Assembly (NCBI RefSeq): GCF_003312875.1
Contig: NZ_CP015163.1
Coordinates: forward strand, 8,060,001-8,124,000
DNA from: Amycolatopsis albispora
GTDB taxonomy: Bacteria > Actinomycetota > Actinomycetes > Mycobacteriales > Pseudonocardiaceae
DNA length: 64,000 nucleotides
Direction: 5' to 3'
The notes under the pieces were generated by a model. That model did no database searches. It was not told the DNA's origin and saw nothing but the letters and a program-made list of their open reading frames with translations. The first letter of the stretch is position 1, and each line of letters starts with the position of its first letter. Shown in pieces: positions 1 to 7,984 of this stretch. Made by a program: the position numbers and the translations under genes.

Positions 1-27
1 CCGTTGCTCACCGCCTCACCCCCGGCG

Positions 28-246
28 TCATTCGGCGACGTAGGTCCGCCCGGTCCATTCGAAGACGCGCAACCGGCGGCCCGCGTGCGTTTCGGTTTCG
101 GCCGTCGGGCGGAAGTGTTCGTAACGATTCCCGTTCGCCAGCTTCAGCGGGCTTTCCTCGTCGTGCACTCGGTGGAAGCGCGGGTTTCCGCCAGGTAACG
201 CGAGCGGGCCGCCGCGCAGCACCACATTGGGCCCGATATCACTCAT
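28..246 (-). CDS. DUF5988-type small protein
   Basis: This 72-residue protein matches my memory of the DUF5988 family: an N-terminal PNVVLRGGP-like stretch, a central KLANGNRYEHFRPT segment and a C-terminal VFEWTGRTYVAE ending. Members are small soluble actinobacterial proteins often found beside polyketide or peptide biosynthetic genes, and their function is unknown. No signal peptide or membrane segment is visible. The ATG start is preceded by a purine-rich GGAAAGGA ribosome site at good spacing. The gene is divergent from the SARP regulator, so both can share the 250-bp region between them, which fits membership of the PKS cluster. The family call is by recognition of the conserved NRYEHF and TYVAE motifs only. 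Confidence 0.75.
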   Translation of the reverse strand: MSDIGPNVVLRGGPLALPGGNPRFHRVHDEESPLKLANGNRYEHFRPTAETETHAGRRLRVFEWTGRTYVAE

Positions 247-374
247 GGCACCGTCCTTTCCCCGGATGGTTTCGCTGGGTGACGGAAGCCATCGTCGGCA
301 CGCCGGCTAAAGCGGTGCTTTCGGGTGTCTTGCCCTCGTGCGCGGGTGTGCGCAGGGGAGGGCCGGTCGGTGCG

Positions 375-404
375 TAGGGGCGGTTTCACGAGGCGGTTAG
401 GGGC
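375..404. promoter_or_regulatory. Direct repeat TAGGGGC-N16-TAGGGGC upstream of SARP
   Basis: TAGGGGC occurs at 375-381 and again at 398-404, 23 bp apart or about two helical turns, in the divergent region between the DUF5988 gene and the SARP gene. Related TAGGG sites lie before the PKS operon and before the carboxylase operon. SARP proteins classically bind direct repeats spaced by helical turns, so this is a candidate operator. It is inference; no binding evidence is available. Confidence 0.3.
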
Positions 405-484
405 TTGGGTGAACCTCCGAACAGTGGCAAAGTCGCCGTTACCGGAACTGAGAAAGGGACCCGGTCGGGGGAAGACGAGTCACC

Positions 485-490
485 GGAGGG
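485..490 (+). promoter_or_regulatory. Ribosome binding site selecting the SARP start
   Basis: GGAGGG is followed 4 nt later by TTG at 495. The encoded protein then begins LRYEILGRLRVV, exactly where SARP family proteins normally start. The earlier in-frame TTG at 405 has no such site and would add a non-homologous 30-residue extension. Confidence 0.7.
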
Positions 491-494
491 CAAG

Positions 495-1262
495 TTGCGA
501 TACGAGATCCTGGGCAGACTCAGAGTGGTCGACGACGAGGGAGCCACCTCGCTGACCGCGCGCAAGATGGAAACGCTGCTGGCCGTCCTGCTGGGCCGGG
601 CGGACCAGGTGGTGACCACCGATCAGCTGATCACCGAGATCTGGGGGGACCGCCCGCCGCAGCGGGTGAACGCGGCACTGCACGTCTACATTTCCCAGCT
701 GCGGAAGTTCCTGGACCGCCCGGGGCGCCGGGCCAGCCCGATCGTCACGCGCCCGCAGGGGTATCTGCTGCACCTCGGCGAGGACACGCTGGACGTCAAC
801 GACTTCCAGCGGAAGGTGAACCGCGGCCGGGAGGCGGCGCAGCGGGGGCGGCACGAGGAGGCGGTGGCCCAGTTCGAGGCGGCGCTGGCGCTGTGGCGGG
901 GGCGCGCGCTCAACGACGTGCAGGACGGCCCGATCCTCTACTGGTACGTGACCTGGCTGGAAGAGGCGCGGCTGGAGTGCGTGGAGATGCTCAACGACGC
1001 CTACCTGATGCTGAGCAGGCACCGCGAGGTGGTCGGCAGGCTGTACGTGCTCACCGGGGAGCACCCGTTGCGCGAGTCGTTCTACCGGCAGCTGATGCTG
1101 GCGTTGTTCCGCTCGGAGCGCCAGGCCGACGCGCTGAAGGTCTACCAGCACGCCCGCGAACGGCTCAACGCCGAGCTGGGCCTGGAACCGTGCCGTCCGC
1201 TGCGTGAACTGCAGGGCGCGATCCTGCGCGGTGACGAACTGCTCAAGCACACCGTCGCGTAA
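495..1262 (+). CDS. SARP family transcriptional activator
   Basis: This is a pathway-specific activator of the Streptomyces antibiotic regulatory protein class, 255 residues from the TTG start. Residues 1-95 form the OmpR-like winged-helix DNA-binding domain (RYEILGRLRVV, then DQLITEIWGD and the ALHVYISQLRKFL helix). Residues 100-250 form the bacterial transcriptional activation domain, with the typical FYRQLMLALFRSERQADAL and HARERLNAELGLEP segments. It lacks the ATPase and TPR regions of large AfsR proteins, so it is the small, cluster-situated kind. It lies at the edge of the PKS cluster and ends 3 bp before the convergent aminotransferase gene. It probably activates the PKS operons. The tandem TAGGGGC repeats upstream could be its own or another regulator's site. 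Confidence 0.92.
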   Translation: MRYEILGRLRVVDDEGATSLTARKMETLLAVLLGRADQVVTTDQLITEIWGDRPPQRVNAALHVYISQLRKFLDRPGRRASPIVTRPQGYLLHLGEDTLDVNDFQRKVNRGREAAQRGRHEEAVAQFEAALALWRGRALNDVQDGPILYWYVTWLEEARLECVEMLNDAYLMLSRHREVVGRLYVLTGEHPLRESFYRQLMLALFRSERQADALKVYQHARERLNAELGLEPCRPLRELQGAILRGDELLKHTVA

Positions 1263-1265
1263 GTC

Positions 1266-2456
1266 CTAAGTAGACAACGCGGTGAGCAGCCGGTCCACTT
1301 CCCCGGCGGTGTTGTAGTGGATGATGCTGGCGCGGACCGCGCTGCCGGTGTCGCGGATGCCCAGTGCGCCGGTGAGTTCCCACGCGTAGTTGTGGCCGTT
1401 CCACACGTTGACGCGGGCCGCCGCCAGCCGTTCCGCGGTCTCGCGCGGGGTTTGGCCTTCGACGGTGAAGTAGGCGACCGCGGTCCGGCGCGCCGGTGCG
1501 CCGTGCAGCTGGATGCCGGGAATTCCGCGCAGGCCGTCGAGCAGCCGGCTGGACAGTTGTTGCTCGTGGGCTTCGGCCGCCGTCATCGAGGCGAGGATGC
1601 GTTCGCGGCGGGTGCCCTCGTGGCTGGTGAGCCCGGCGAGGTGGTCGACGGCCGCGGTCACCCCGGCGAGATCGGCGAACGGCAGCGTCCCGGTCTCGAA
1701 CCGGTTGGGCACGTCGTCGCTGGACGAGGCCAGCTTGTCGGGGCGCAGCGTGTCGAGCAGGGCGGGATCGGCGACCACCGCGCCGATGTGCGGTCCGCAC
1801 CACTTGTAGGCGCTGGTGGCGTAGAAGTCGGCGCCGAGCGCGGTCCGGTCGGTGGGGCCGTGCGGGGTGGCGTGCACCCCGTCGACGTAGGTGAGCGCAC
1901 CGGCCGCGTGGGCGGCGGCGGTGATCGAGGCGACGTCCGGCCGGGTGCCGAGCACGTTGCTCGCCGCGGTGCCGGCGACCAGCCGGGTGCGCTCGGAGAG
2001 CAGGCTCTCGAACTGGTCGGCGGGCAACTCGCCGTTGTCGTCGATCTCCGCCCAGCGCACGGTCGCCCCGGCCCTGGCGGCGGCCTGCACCCAGGGGCGG
2101 ACGTTGGCGTCGTGGTCGAGGCGGGTCACCACCACCTCGTCGCCGGGTGACCAGCCCGCCGCGAGCGTGCCGGCCAGGCGGTAGGTGAGCGTGGTCATGT
2201 TGGGGCCGAGGACGACCCCACGCGGATCCCCGCCGACCAGGTCGGCCACCGCCTGCCTCGCGTCGGCGACGATCTGGTCGGCGCGGTGGCTGGCGGGGAA
2301 GGCACCGCCGACGTTGCCGATGCCGCGGCGGTAGGTCCCGGCGATCGCTTCGATCACCGGCGCCGGGACCTGCGTTCCGGCGGCGCCGTCGAAATAGGCG
2401 TAGCCGTCTTCGAGCGCGGGGAAGGCGGCGCGGACCGCGTCAACGTCGAAACTCAT
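1266..2456 (-). CDS. Cysteine-desulfurase-like PLP enzyme (aminotransferase class V)
   Basis: This 396-residue protein belongs to the fold-type I, class V aminotransferase family, in the subgroup usually named cysteine desulfurase-like. Visible features are the N-terminal YFDGAAGTQVP segment, the THVDGVHA-type cofactor region (YVDGVHATPHG), and the Schiff-base lysine in ATSAYKWCGPH, Lys218. The C-terminal half carries ERILASMTAAEAHE and VNVWNGHNYAWEL. The start is the ATG at 2456, which overlaps the stop of the upstream serine hydrolase by 4 bp, so the two are co-translated. Class V enzymes move sulfur or amino groups; the true substrate cannot be read here. No partner scaffold or sulfur carrier is nearby. 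It may tailor the polyketide or be an unrelated metabolic gene at the cluster edge. Confidence 0.87.
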   Translation of the reverse strand: MSFDVDAVRAAFPALEDGYAYFDGAAGTQVPAPVIEAIAGTYRRGIGNVGGAFPASHRADQIVADARQAVADLVGGDPRGVVLGPNMTTLTYRLAGTLAAGWSPGDEVVVTRLDHDANVRPWVQAAARAGATVRWAEIDDNGELPADQFESLLSERTRLVAGTAASNVLGTRPDVASITAAAHAAGALTYVDGVHATPHGPTDRTALGADFYATSAYKWCGPHIGAVVADPALLDTLRPDKLASSSDDVPNRFETGTLPFADLAGVTAAVDHLAGLTSHEGTRRERILASMTAAEAHEQQLSSRLLDGLRGIPGIQLHGAPARRTAVAYFTVEGQTPRETAERLAAARVNVWNGHNYAWELTGALGIRDTGSAVRASIIHYNTAGEVDRLLTALST

Positions 2457-3604
2457 GCGAGCGCCTGGTAAGCCGAGGTCCAGAAGTCCTGGTAGGCCTT
2501 GCTCATCAGCGGGAAGTCGGCGCGCTGGGTGAGCAGGACGCCGACCAGGTCCTCGGTGGGATCGACGGCCCACGACGTGCCGAGGCCGCCGTCCCAGCCG
2601 AAGCGGCCGGGCGTCTCGTAGATGCTGTCGCGGCGCGTGCTGACGGCCACGCCGAAGCCCCAGCCGCGGTTGTCGAAGTAACCGGGGAAGAAGCCGGACT
2701 CGGCTTTCTGCTGGGGCGTGAGGTGGTCGGCGGTCATCGTGGTGATGCTCGCGCGCGAAAGCACCTCCGTGGTGCGGAACAGGCGGCTGAAGGCGAGCAG
2801 GTCGTCGACGGTGGAGACGAGCCCGCCTCCGGCGGACGGGAACACCGGCGGCTTGCTCCACGAGCCGCCGACCTCGTCGTACACCTCGAGTTCGCCGGTC
2901 TGCTCGTTGGGCCAGTAGCTCGTGGTGAAGCGGTCGAGCTTGCCGGCGGGCACGCTGAACGCGGTGTCGGTCATGCCGAGCGGGGTGAAAACGCGTTCGG
3001 TGAGAAAGGTTTCGAGGTCCTGGCCGGAGGCGCGCGCGAGCAGCGCGCCGAGGATCTCGGCGCCGGTGTGGTAGAGCCAGCGCGTGCCGGGCTGGTGCAT
3101 CAGCGGGAATTCACCGAGCTTCTTGAGCCATTCGTCGGCGGTGAACGGGCTGAACGGCTTCGGCGGGCCGAACGGGTTCAGCTCGGCGGCGGCTTCCTGG
3201 ATGGGATACGGCTCCGGTGACCACGGCAGCATGCCGAAGCCGTTGCGGAAGGTGAGCAGGTCGCGGAGTGTGATCTCCCGCTGGGCGGGAACCGTGTCGT
3301 CGAGCGGGCCAGCCGGATCACGCAGCACCCGCGGGCCCGCGAGCTCGGGGAGCCAGTCGGTGAGGGGGTCGTCAAGGCGGAGCACGCACTCCTCGACCAG
3401 CACCATCGCGCCGACGGCGGCGATCGGCTTGGTCATCGAGCTGATCCGGAAGATCGAATCGCGGCGCACGTCGCCGACGGCGTCGATGTGCACCTCGTCG
3501 CCGCTGCTCAGCGCGGTCACCGCGCCGGGGAGCAGCCCGCTTTCCACGTGGCGGGCGAGCGCCTGGTGGACCCGGTCGAGGCGGTGCGGCACGAACCTGC
3601 TCAT
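2453..3604 (-). CDS. Serine hydrolase of the class C beta-lactamase / esterase family
   Basis: This is a 383-residue penicillin-binding-protein-like hydrolase. The nucleophile motif SMTK (Ser56, Lys59) sits after RDSIFRIS, the second motif is YHTG rather than the usual YxN, and the third-motif region is WDGGLGTSW. No signal peptide is visible, which argues against a secreted beta-lactamase and for a cytoplasmic esterase or acyltransferase. The family includes the lovastatin acyltransferase LovD, which transfers a polyketide acyl group, so a release or acylation role in the neighbouring polyketide pathway is possible but unproven. The stop codon overlaps the start of the aminotransferase gene by 4 bp. 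The gene is divergent from the small membrane protein gene. Confidence 0.87.
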   Translation of the reverse strand: MSRFVPHRLDRVHQALARHVESGLLPGAVTALSSGDEVHIDAVGDVRRDSIFRISSMTKPIAAVGAMVLVEECVLRLDDPLTDWLPELAGPRVLRDPAGPLDDTVPAQREITLRDLLTFRNGFGMLPWSPEPYPIQEAAAELNPFGPPKPFSPFTADEWLKKLGEFPLMHQPGTRWLYHTGAEILGALLARASGQDLETFLTERVFTPLGMTDTAFSVPAGKLDRFTTSYWPNEQTGELEVYDEVGGSWSKPPVFPSAGGGLVSTVDDLLAFSRLFRTTEVLSRASITTMTADHLTPQQKAESGFFPGYFDNRGWGFGVAVSTRRDSIYETPGRFGWDGGLGTSWAVDPTEDLVGVLLTQRADFPLMSKAYQDFWTSAYQALA

Positions 3605-3696
3605 GGCGGCGAGCTTAGGCGGCGGCGGACGGCCCCGCCAGAACGTTCGCGCGGCAGCTTGCGGTCAACGGAGCGCGGGGACTGGCCCGGTGCCGT

Positions 3697-3702
3697 TAAT
3701 GT
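3697..3702 (+). promoter_or_regulatory. Candidate -10 element TAATGT, leaderless gene
   Basis: TAATGT matches the actinobacterial TANNNT -10 pattern and lies 7 bp before the GTG at 3710, so transcription would begin at or next to the start codon. This is the standard geometry of a leaderless mRNA, and no Shine-Dalgarno sequence is present. Confidence 0.45.
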
Positions 3703-3709
3703 GCTGCGC

Positions 3710-4162
3710 GTGGGTGACAAGTGGGCGGAGAGGCGGGAAGCCCGCCGACGGCAGGGCGAGGCCGAACTGGCGGACCTGCGTGGCCAGGTGGTGCTGGGGC
3801 CCGAGCGGCCGAAGAGCCTGAGGCTGGCGTTTGTGCTGTGGATGGTGATCGGTGTTCCCCTGGTCATCGGGCTCGTCGGCATCGTCATCGTGGCCGCGGC
3901 GGTCAACCTCCGCGCGGGGTATCGCGGGGCGCGCGTGTGGCTGACCGCCTTCGGCGTCCTGGCGGTGTTTCAGCTGGTCGGAGTCGTTTGGGTGGCCCTC
4001 GACCTGATGTCCAGCAACAAGCTCGTCTACCCGCAGTTCGTGCCGATCGCGTTGATCTTCCCGATCGTGGCGCTGGTCGCCACGGTCTCGATGTGGCAGC
4101 GCGACACCACCGAGTACATGCGGCAGCTACGCGAGATCAGCAGCGGCCAGCGTCTCCCGTAG
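3710..4162 (+). CDS. Small integral membrane protein, function unknown
   Basis: This 150-residue protein has a charged N-terminus ([21 protein letters not shown]) followed by about three hydrophobic segments at roughly 37-60, 72-92 and 104-122 ([59 protein letters not shown]). I do not recognise a family. The GTG at 3710 was chosen because a good -10 lies exactly one leaderless distance upstream; the longer open frame upstream is antisense to the hydrolase gene and not convincing. Its 3 prime end overlaps the convergent terminal PKS gene by 36 bp, which is unusual and may couple their expression or mark recent rearrangement. It need not belong to the PKS pathway. Confidence 0.7.
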   Translation: MGDKWAERREARRRQGEAELADLRGQVVLGPERPKSLRLAFVLWMVIGVPLVIGLVGIVIVAAAVNLRAGYRGARVWLTAFGVLAVFQLVGVVWVALDLMSSNKLVYPQFVPIALIFPIVALVATVSMWQRDTTEYMRQLREISSGQRLP

Positions 4163-7100
4163 GTGGGCGATGACGGCCCCCAGCGTCGGCTGGTCGTAGA
4201 TGGCGACCGGCGGGATCTCGACCCCGGCGGCCGTCTGCAGCCGGGTGCTCAGCTCCAGCGCGGTGAACGACGAGAACCCGTGGTCCAGCAGGCTGTCCTC
4301 CACGCCGATGGCCTCCGGGCTCGCGTGGCCGAGCACGTCCGAGGCGTGGAACCGCACCAGTTCGGTCAGCAGCCGTTCGCGCTCGGGTCCGGTCGCGGCC
4401 AGCAGCTGGTTGTCCGGTTCGACCGGAGGCGCCGGTGTTTCCAGCTCCGCGACCACCTCCGGTGCCGCGGTACCCTGCCGCAGCACCACGCCGACCGCAC
4501 CGGGATCGACCCCGTCCCAGGCGACCGCCACCGACGGCACTTCGCGCGCGCGTGCCCACGCGGCCGCGTAACGCGCGTGCGCGGGCGTGGTGAAGACGAA
4601 GGCCGTGGCCGCCAGCTCGTCCAGGCGTGCCAACGACTTCCGCACGTCGGCGTCCGGCGCGACAACGTGCACCACCGCGCCGAGCGTCGGCACCGCCTCC
4701 GCCACCACCTCGACGCCCTGCTCGCGGAACCAGCGGGCGGCCCAGGTGCTCAGCTCGTCGTCACCGGTGATCAAGACGGGACCACCGGGCCGCCAGTTGC
4801 CGTTGAGTTCCGCGCGCTCCAGTCGTTCCGCGAACACCTCCGAACCCCGGATGGCCACGCGCTGCTCGCCGGAGCCGAGCACCTCCACCAGCCGTTTCCA
4901 CGTCTCATCTGTGGGATCGATCAGCTGGACCACGTGATCGCTGTCGGCATCGTCGTCGGAAGTCAGCAACCACACCGGGGCCGGATGCTCCACCTCGCGG
5001 AAGGACAGCACGCCGGTCACCTCGGCCGCATCCGACGTGACCACCTGCGCGCCATGCTCCCGCAGGACCTCGGCCAGTCGCGTGGGGACGTCCAGCACCA
5101 GCCAGGTGCCCAGGGGCGCCGTCGGCCCGACCGTCCTCAATGGACGCCAGACGCGTCGGTGCGCCCAGGTGTGCCGTCGCTGCCACGCGGCCAGCGTCGC
5201 CTGCTGCACCTCGCTCAGGCCCAGCACCTCCACCGCGGAATCCAGGCCGGGCCGCGGTGTCACCGGATCCAGCCAGTACCGCGACCGCTGGAAGGCGTAC
5301 GTCGGCAGGTCGACCCGACGCGCCCCGCTGAACCCGGCCGCCCAGTTCACCGGCACCCCCCGCACGTGTGCCTTCGCCAGCGCGGTGACCAGCGTGCGAG
5401 GCTCGGCGCGGCGTGACGTGAGCGCGGGAATGATCGCGCCGGGCGCGGCCTCCGGTACGCACGCCTGCATCGCGGGAGTCAGCACGGCATCCGGCCCGAT
5501 TTCGAGGAACGTGCGTACGCCGGACGAATGCAGGGTGCGCATGGCGTCGAGGAACCGCACCGGCCGGCGAACCTGCCGCACCCAGTACTCCGGCGAGGTC
5601 AGCTCGTCCGCGACGGCACCGGTCACAGTGGACACCACGGGAATGCGGGGCGCCGAGTAGGTCAGGCCGCGGGCGACCCGCCGGTATTCGTCGAGCATCG
5701 GGTCCAGGTGTGGTGAGTGGAAGGCGTGGCTGACGGTGAGGCGCTTGGTCCGGACACCCCGCGCCTTGAACTCCGCGCCGATGGCCAGCACCCGCTCCAG
5801 ATCGCCCGCGAGCACCACGGCATTCGGCCCGTTCACCGCGGCCAGGCTCACCGACGGGTCCAGGAACTCCGCGACCGCCGACTCCGGCGCCTCGATCGCC
5901 ACCATCGCGCCGTCGTCGCGGGCCGACTCCATCAACCGGCCGCGGGCCGCGACCAGCACACAAGCGTCCTCAACGGACAGTACCCCGGCGACGTGCGCGG
6001 CGGTCAGCTCGCCGATCGAATGACCAGCCACAAAGGACGGTCGAACGCCGTAGGACTCGATCAGCCGGTACAAAGCCGTCTCCAGGGCGAACAACGCGAC
6101 CTGCGTGTACGCGGTCCGGTTCAGCAGCGCGGCTTCCGGGGTGCGTGGTTCGGCGAACAGGATCGGCAGCAGTGGCCGGTCCAGCAGCCCGTCGAACAAG
6201 GCGCAGACGCGGTCCAGTTCCGCGGTGAACACCGGATAGGTCGCGTACAGCTGACGTCCCATGCCCGGTCGCTGACTGCCCTGCCCGGTGAAGAGGAACG
6301 CGGTCTTTCCGCCGGTGGCCTGCCCGTGCACCAGGTTCGTGGCCGGGGTGCCCTGTGCCAGCGCGGACAGGCCCTTGACCAGTTCCTCCTGCCGGTCACC
6401 AAAGACCACGGCGCGATGGGAGAACGCCGTGCGTGTGGTCGCCAGCGAATGGCCGACGTCGGCGACGGTCAGGCCGGGGTTCAGCGTGAGGTGCCGCAGG
6501 AGGCGCTCGGCCTGCCCCGGCAACGCGACGGCTGACTTCGCTGAGAGCACCCACGGCACGGGCCCCGGCGCGGCACACGGTTCACCCGCCGGTTCGACCG
6601 GCGGCGCCTGCTCCAGGATCACGTGCGCGTTGGTGCCGCTGATGCCGAACGACGACACCCCGGCGCGGCGTGGATGCCCGTTCGGCTGCCACTTGGCCGG
6701 CTCGGTGAGCAGGGAAACACCGCCGGAAGCCCAGTCCACCAGCGGATTCGGCTCGTCGGCGTGCAGGGTGCGCGGCAACTCCCCGTGCCGCATGGCCATC
6801 AGCATCTTGATCACGCCGGCCACCCCGGCGGCGGCCTGCGTGTGCCCGATGTTCGACTTGATCGAGCCCAGGTGCAGCGGTTTGTCACCGCGCGACTTCC
6901 CGTACGTGGCCAGCAGTGCCCGCGCCTCGATCGGGTCGCCGAGCGTGGTACCGGTGCCGTGTGCCTCGACGGCGTCCACTTCGGACGCCGGGACCCGCGC
7001 GTTCTCCAGTGCCTGCTTGATCACGCGTTCCTGTGACGGCCCGTTCGGCGCGGTGAGCCCGTTCGACGCGCCGTCCTGGTTGACCGCCGTGCCACGCACC

Positions 7101-7984
7101 AGGCCGAGCACCTGGTGCCCGTTCCGCCGGGCGTCGGACAGCCGTTCCAGCAACAGCAGTCCCGCGCCTTCGGCGAATCCGGTGCCGTCGGCCGCGGCGG
7201 AGAACGACTTGCAGCGGCCGTCGGCCGACAACCCGCGCTGGCGGTCGAATTCGGTGAACACCATCGGCGTGGCCATCACCGTCACGCCGCCCGCCAGCGC
7301 CAGCGAGCAGTCGCCGCCACGCAGGGCCTGCACCGCCAGGTGCAGCGCCACCAGCGAAGACGAGCACGCGGTGTCGATGGTGACGGCCGGTCCTTCGAGG
7401 CCGAAGGTGTAGGCGACGCGGCCCGAGGCGATGCTGCCCGCGCTGCCGTTGCCGAGGTAGCTCTCGTAACCCCGCGGTGCGCGATCCTGCAACCGGCTGC
7501 CGTAGTCGCTGTACATCACCCCGGTGAACACGCCGGTGCTGCTGCCGCGCAAGGCTTCCGCGTCGATTCCGGCGCGCTCGAAGGCTTCCCATGCGATTTC
7601 CAGCAGCAACCGTTGCTGCGGGTCGATCGCGGGTGCCTCGCGGGGTGAGATGCCGAAGAAGCCGGGGTCGAATTCGGCGGCGTCGTAGAGAAAACCCCCG
7701 GTGTGCGGGCGGTCGCGCCGGTCCGGATCGGGGTCGTAGACGTCGGCGGGCCAGCCGCGGTCGTCGGGAAAGCCCGTGATGGCGTCCCGGCCGGAGGCGA
7801 CCAGTTCCCACAGGTCCTCCGGTGACGCGACGCCGTGCGGGTAGCGGCAGCTCATCGCCACCACGGCGATCGGTTCGCTGGCCCGTTCCTCCAGTGCGAG
7901 CAGCTGGTCGCGGGTCCGGTCGAGATCGGTGGTCACCCATTTCAGGTAGTCGAGCAGCTTCTGCTCGGTCGGGCCGGTGCTCAT
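4127..7984 (-). CDS. Type I PKS, terminal module KS-AT-(KR remnant)-ACP
   Basis: This 1285-residue monomodular protein is the last extension step of the line. Residues 1-35 are a coiled-coil docking helix ([23 protein letters not shown]). The KS spans about 37-460 with active Cys207 in DTACSSS. The AT spans about 560-860 with Ser656 in GHSIGE; HAFHSPH at the specificity site predicts malonyl-CoA. Residues about 935-1170 align with the KR structural and catalytic region but are shrunken: the nucleotide motif reads [13 protein letters not shown] instead of GGTGxLG, and the catalytic Ser is missing. The domain should be dead, leaving a beta-ketone. The ACP at about 1200-1270 has Ser1239 in [10 protein letters not shown], with Ser replacing the usual Asp before it. 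No thioesterase follows. Its ATG overlaps the preceding PKS stop by 4 bp. Confidence 0.95.
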   Translation of the reverse strand: MSTGPTEQKLLDYLKWVTTDLDRTRDQLLALEERASEPIAVVAMSCRYPHGVASPEDLWELVASGRDAITGFPDDRGWPADVYDPDPDRRDRPHTGGFLYDAAEFDPGFFGISPREAPAIDPQQRLLLEIAWEAFERAGIDAEALRGSSTGVFTGVMYSDYGSRLQDRAPRGYESYLGNGSAGSIASGRVAYTFGLEGPAVTIDTACSSSLVALHLAVQALRGGDCSLALAGGVTVMATPMVFTEFDRQRGLSADGRCKSFSAAADGTGFAEGAGLLLLERLSDARRNGHQVLGLVRGTAVNQDGASNGLTAPNGPSQERVIKQALENARVPASEVDAVEAHGTGTTLGDPIEARALLATYGKSRGDKPLHLGSIKSNIGHTQAAAGVAGVIKMLMAMRHGELPRTLHADEPNPLVDWASGGVSLLTEPAKWQPNGHPRRAGVSSFGISGTNAHVILEQAPPVEPAGEPCAAPGPVPWVLSAKSAVALPGQAERLLRHLTLNPGLTVADVGHSLATTRTAFSHRAVVFGDRQEELVKGLSALAQGTPATNLVHGQATGGKTAFLFTGQGSQRPGMGRQLYATYPVFTAELDRVCALFDGLLDRPLLPILFAEPRTPEAALLNRTAYTQVALFALETALYRLIESYGVRPSFVAGHSIGELTAAHVAGVLSVEDACVLVAARGRLMESARDDGAMVAIEAPESAVAEFLDPSVSLAAVNGPNAVVLAGDLERVLAIGAEFKARGVRTKRLTVSHAFHSPHLDPMLDEYRRVARGLTYSAPRIPVVSTVTGAVADELTSPEYWVRQVRRPVRFLDAMRTLHSSGVRTFLEIGPDAVLTPAMQACVPEAAPGAIIPALTSRRAEPRTLVTALAKAHVRGVPVNWAAGFSGARRVDLPTYAFQRSRYWLDPVTPRPGLDSAVEVLGLSEVQQATLAAWQRRHTWAHRRVWRPLRTVGPTAPLGTWLVLDVPTRLAEVLREHGAQVVTSDAAEVTGVLSFREVEHPAPVWLLTSDDDADSDHVVQLIDPTDETWKRLVEVLGSGEQRVAIRGSEVFAERLERAELNGNWRPGGPVLITGDDELSTWAARWFREQGVEVVAEAVPTLGAVVHVVAPDADVRKSLARLDELAATAFVFTTPAHARYAAAWARAREVPSVAVAWDGVDPGAVGVVLRQGTAAPEVVAELETPAPPVEPDNQLLAATGPERERLLTELVRFHASDVLGHASPEAIGVEDSLLDHGFSSFTALELSTRLQTAAGVEIPPVAIYDQPTLGAVIAHLRETLAAADLA

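Noticed and set aside
405..494. Longer SARP start at the TTG at 405
   Set aside because: The extra 30 residues have no homology and no ribosome site; the TTG at 495 has GGAGGG and the family N-terminus.
4127..4400. C-terminal thioesterase in the last PKS
   Set aside because: Only an ACP and a short tail remain after the KR remnant; no GxSxG motif is present.
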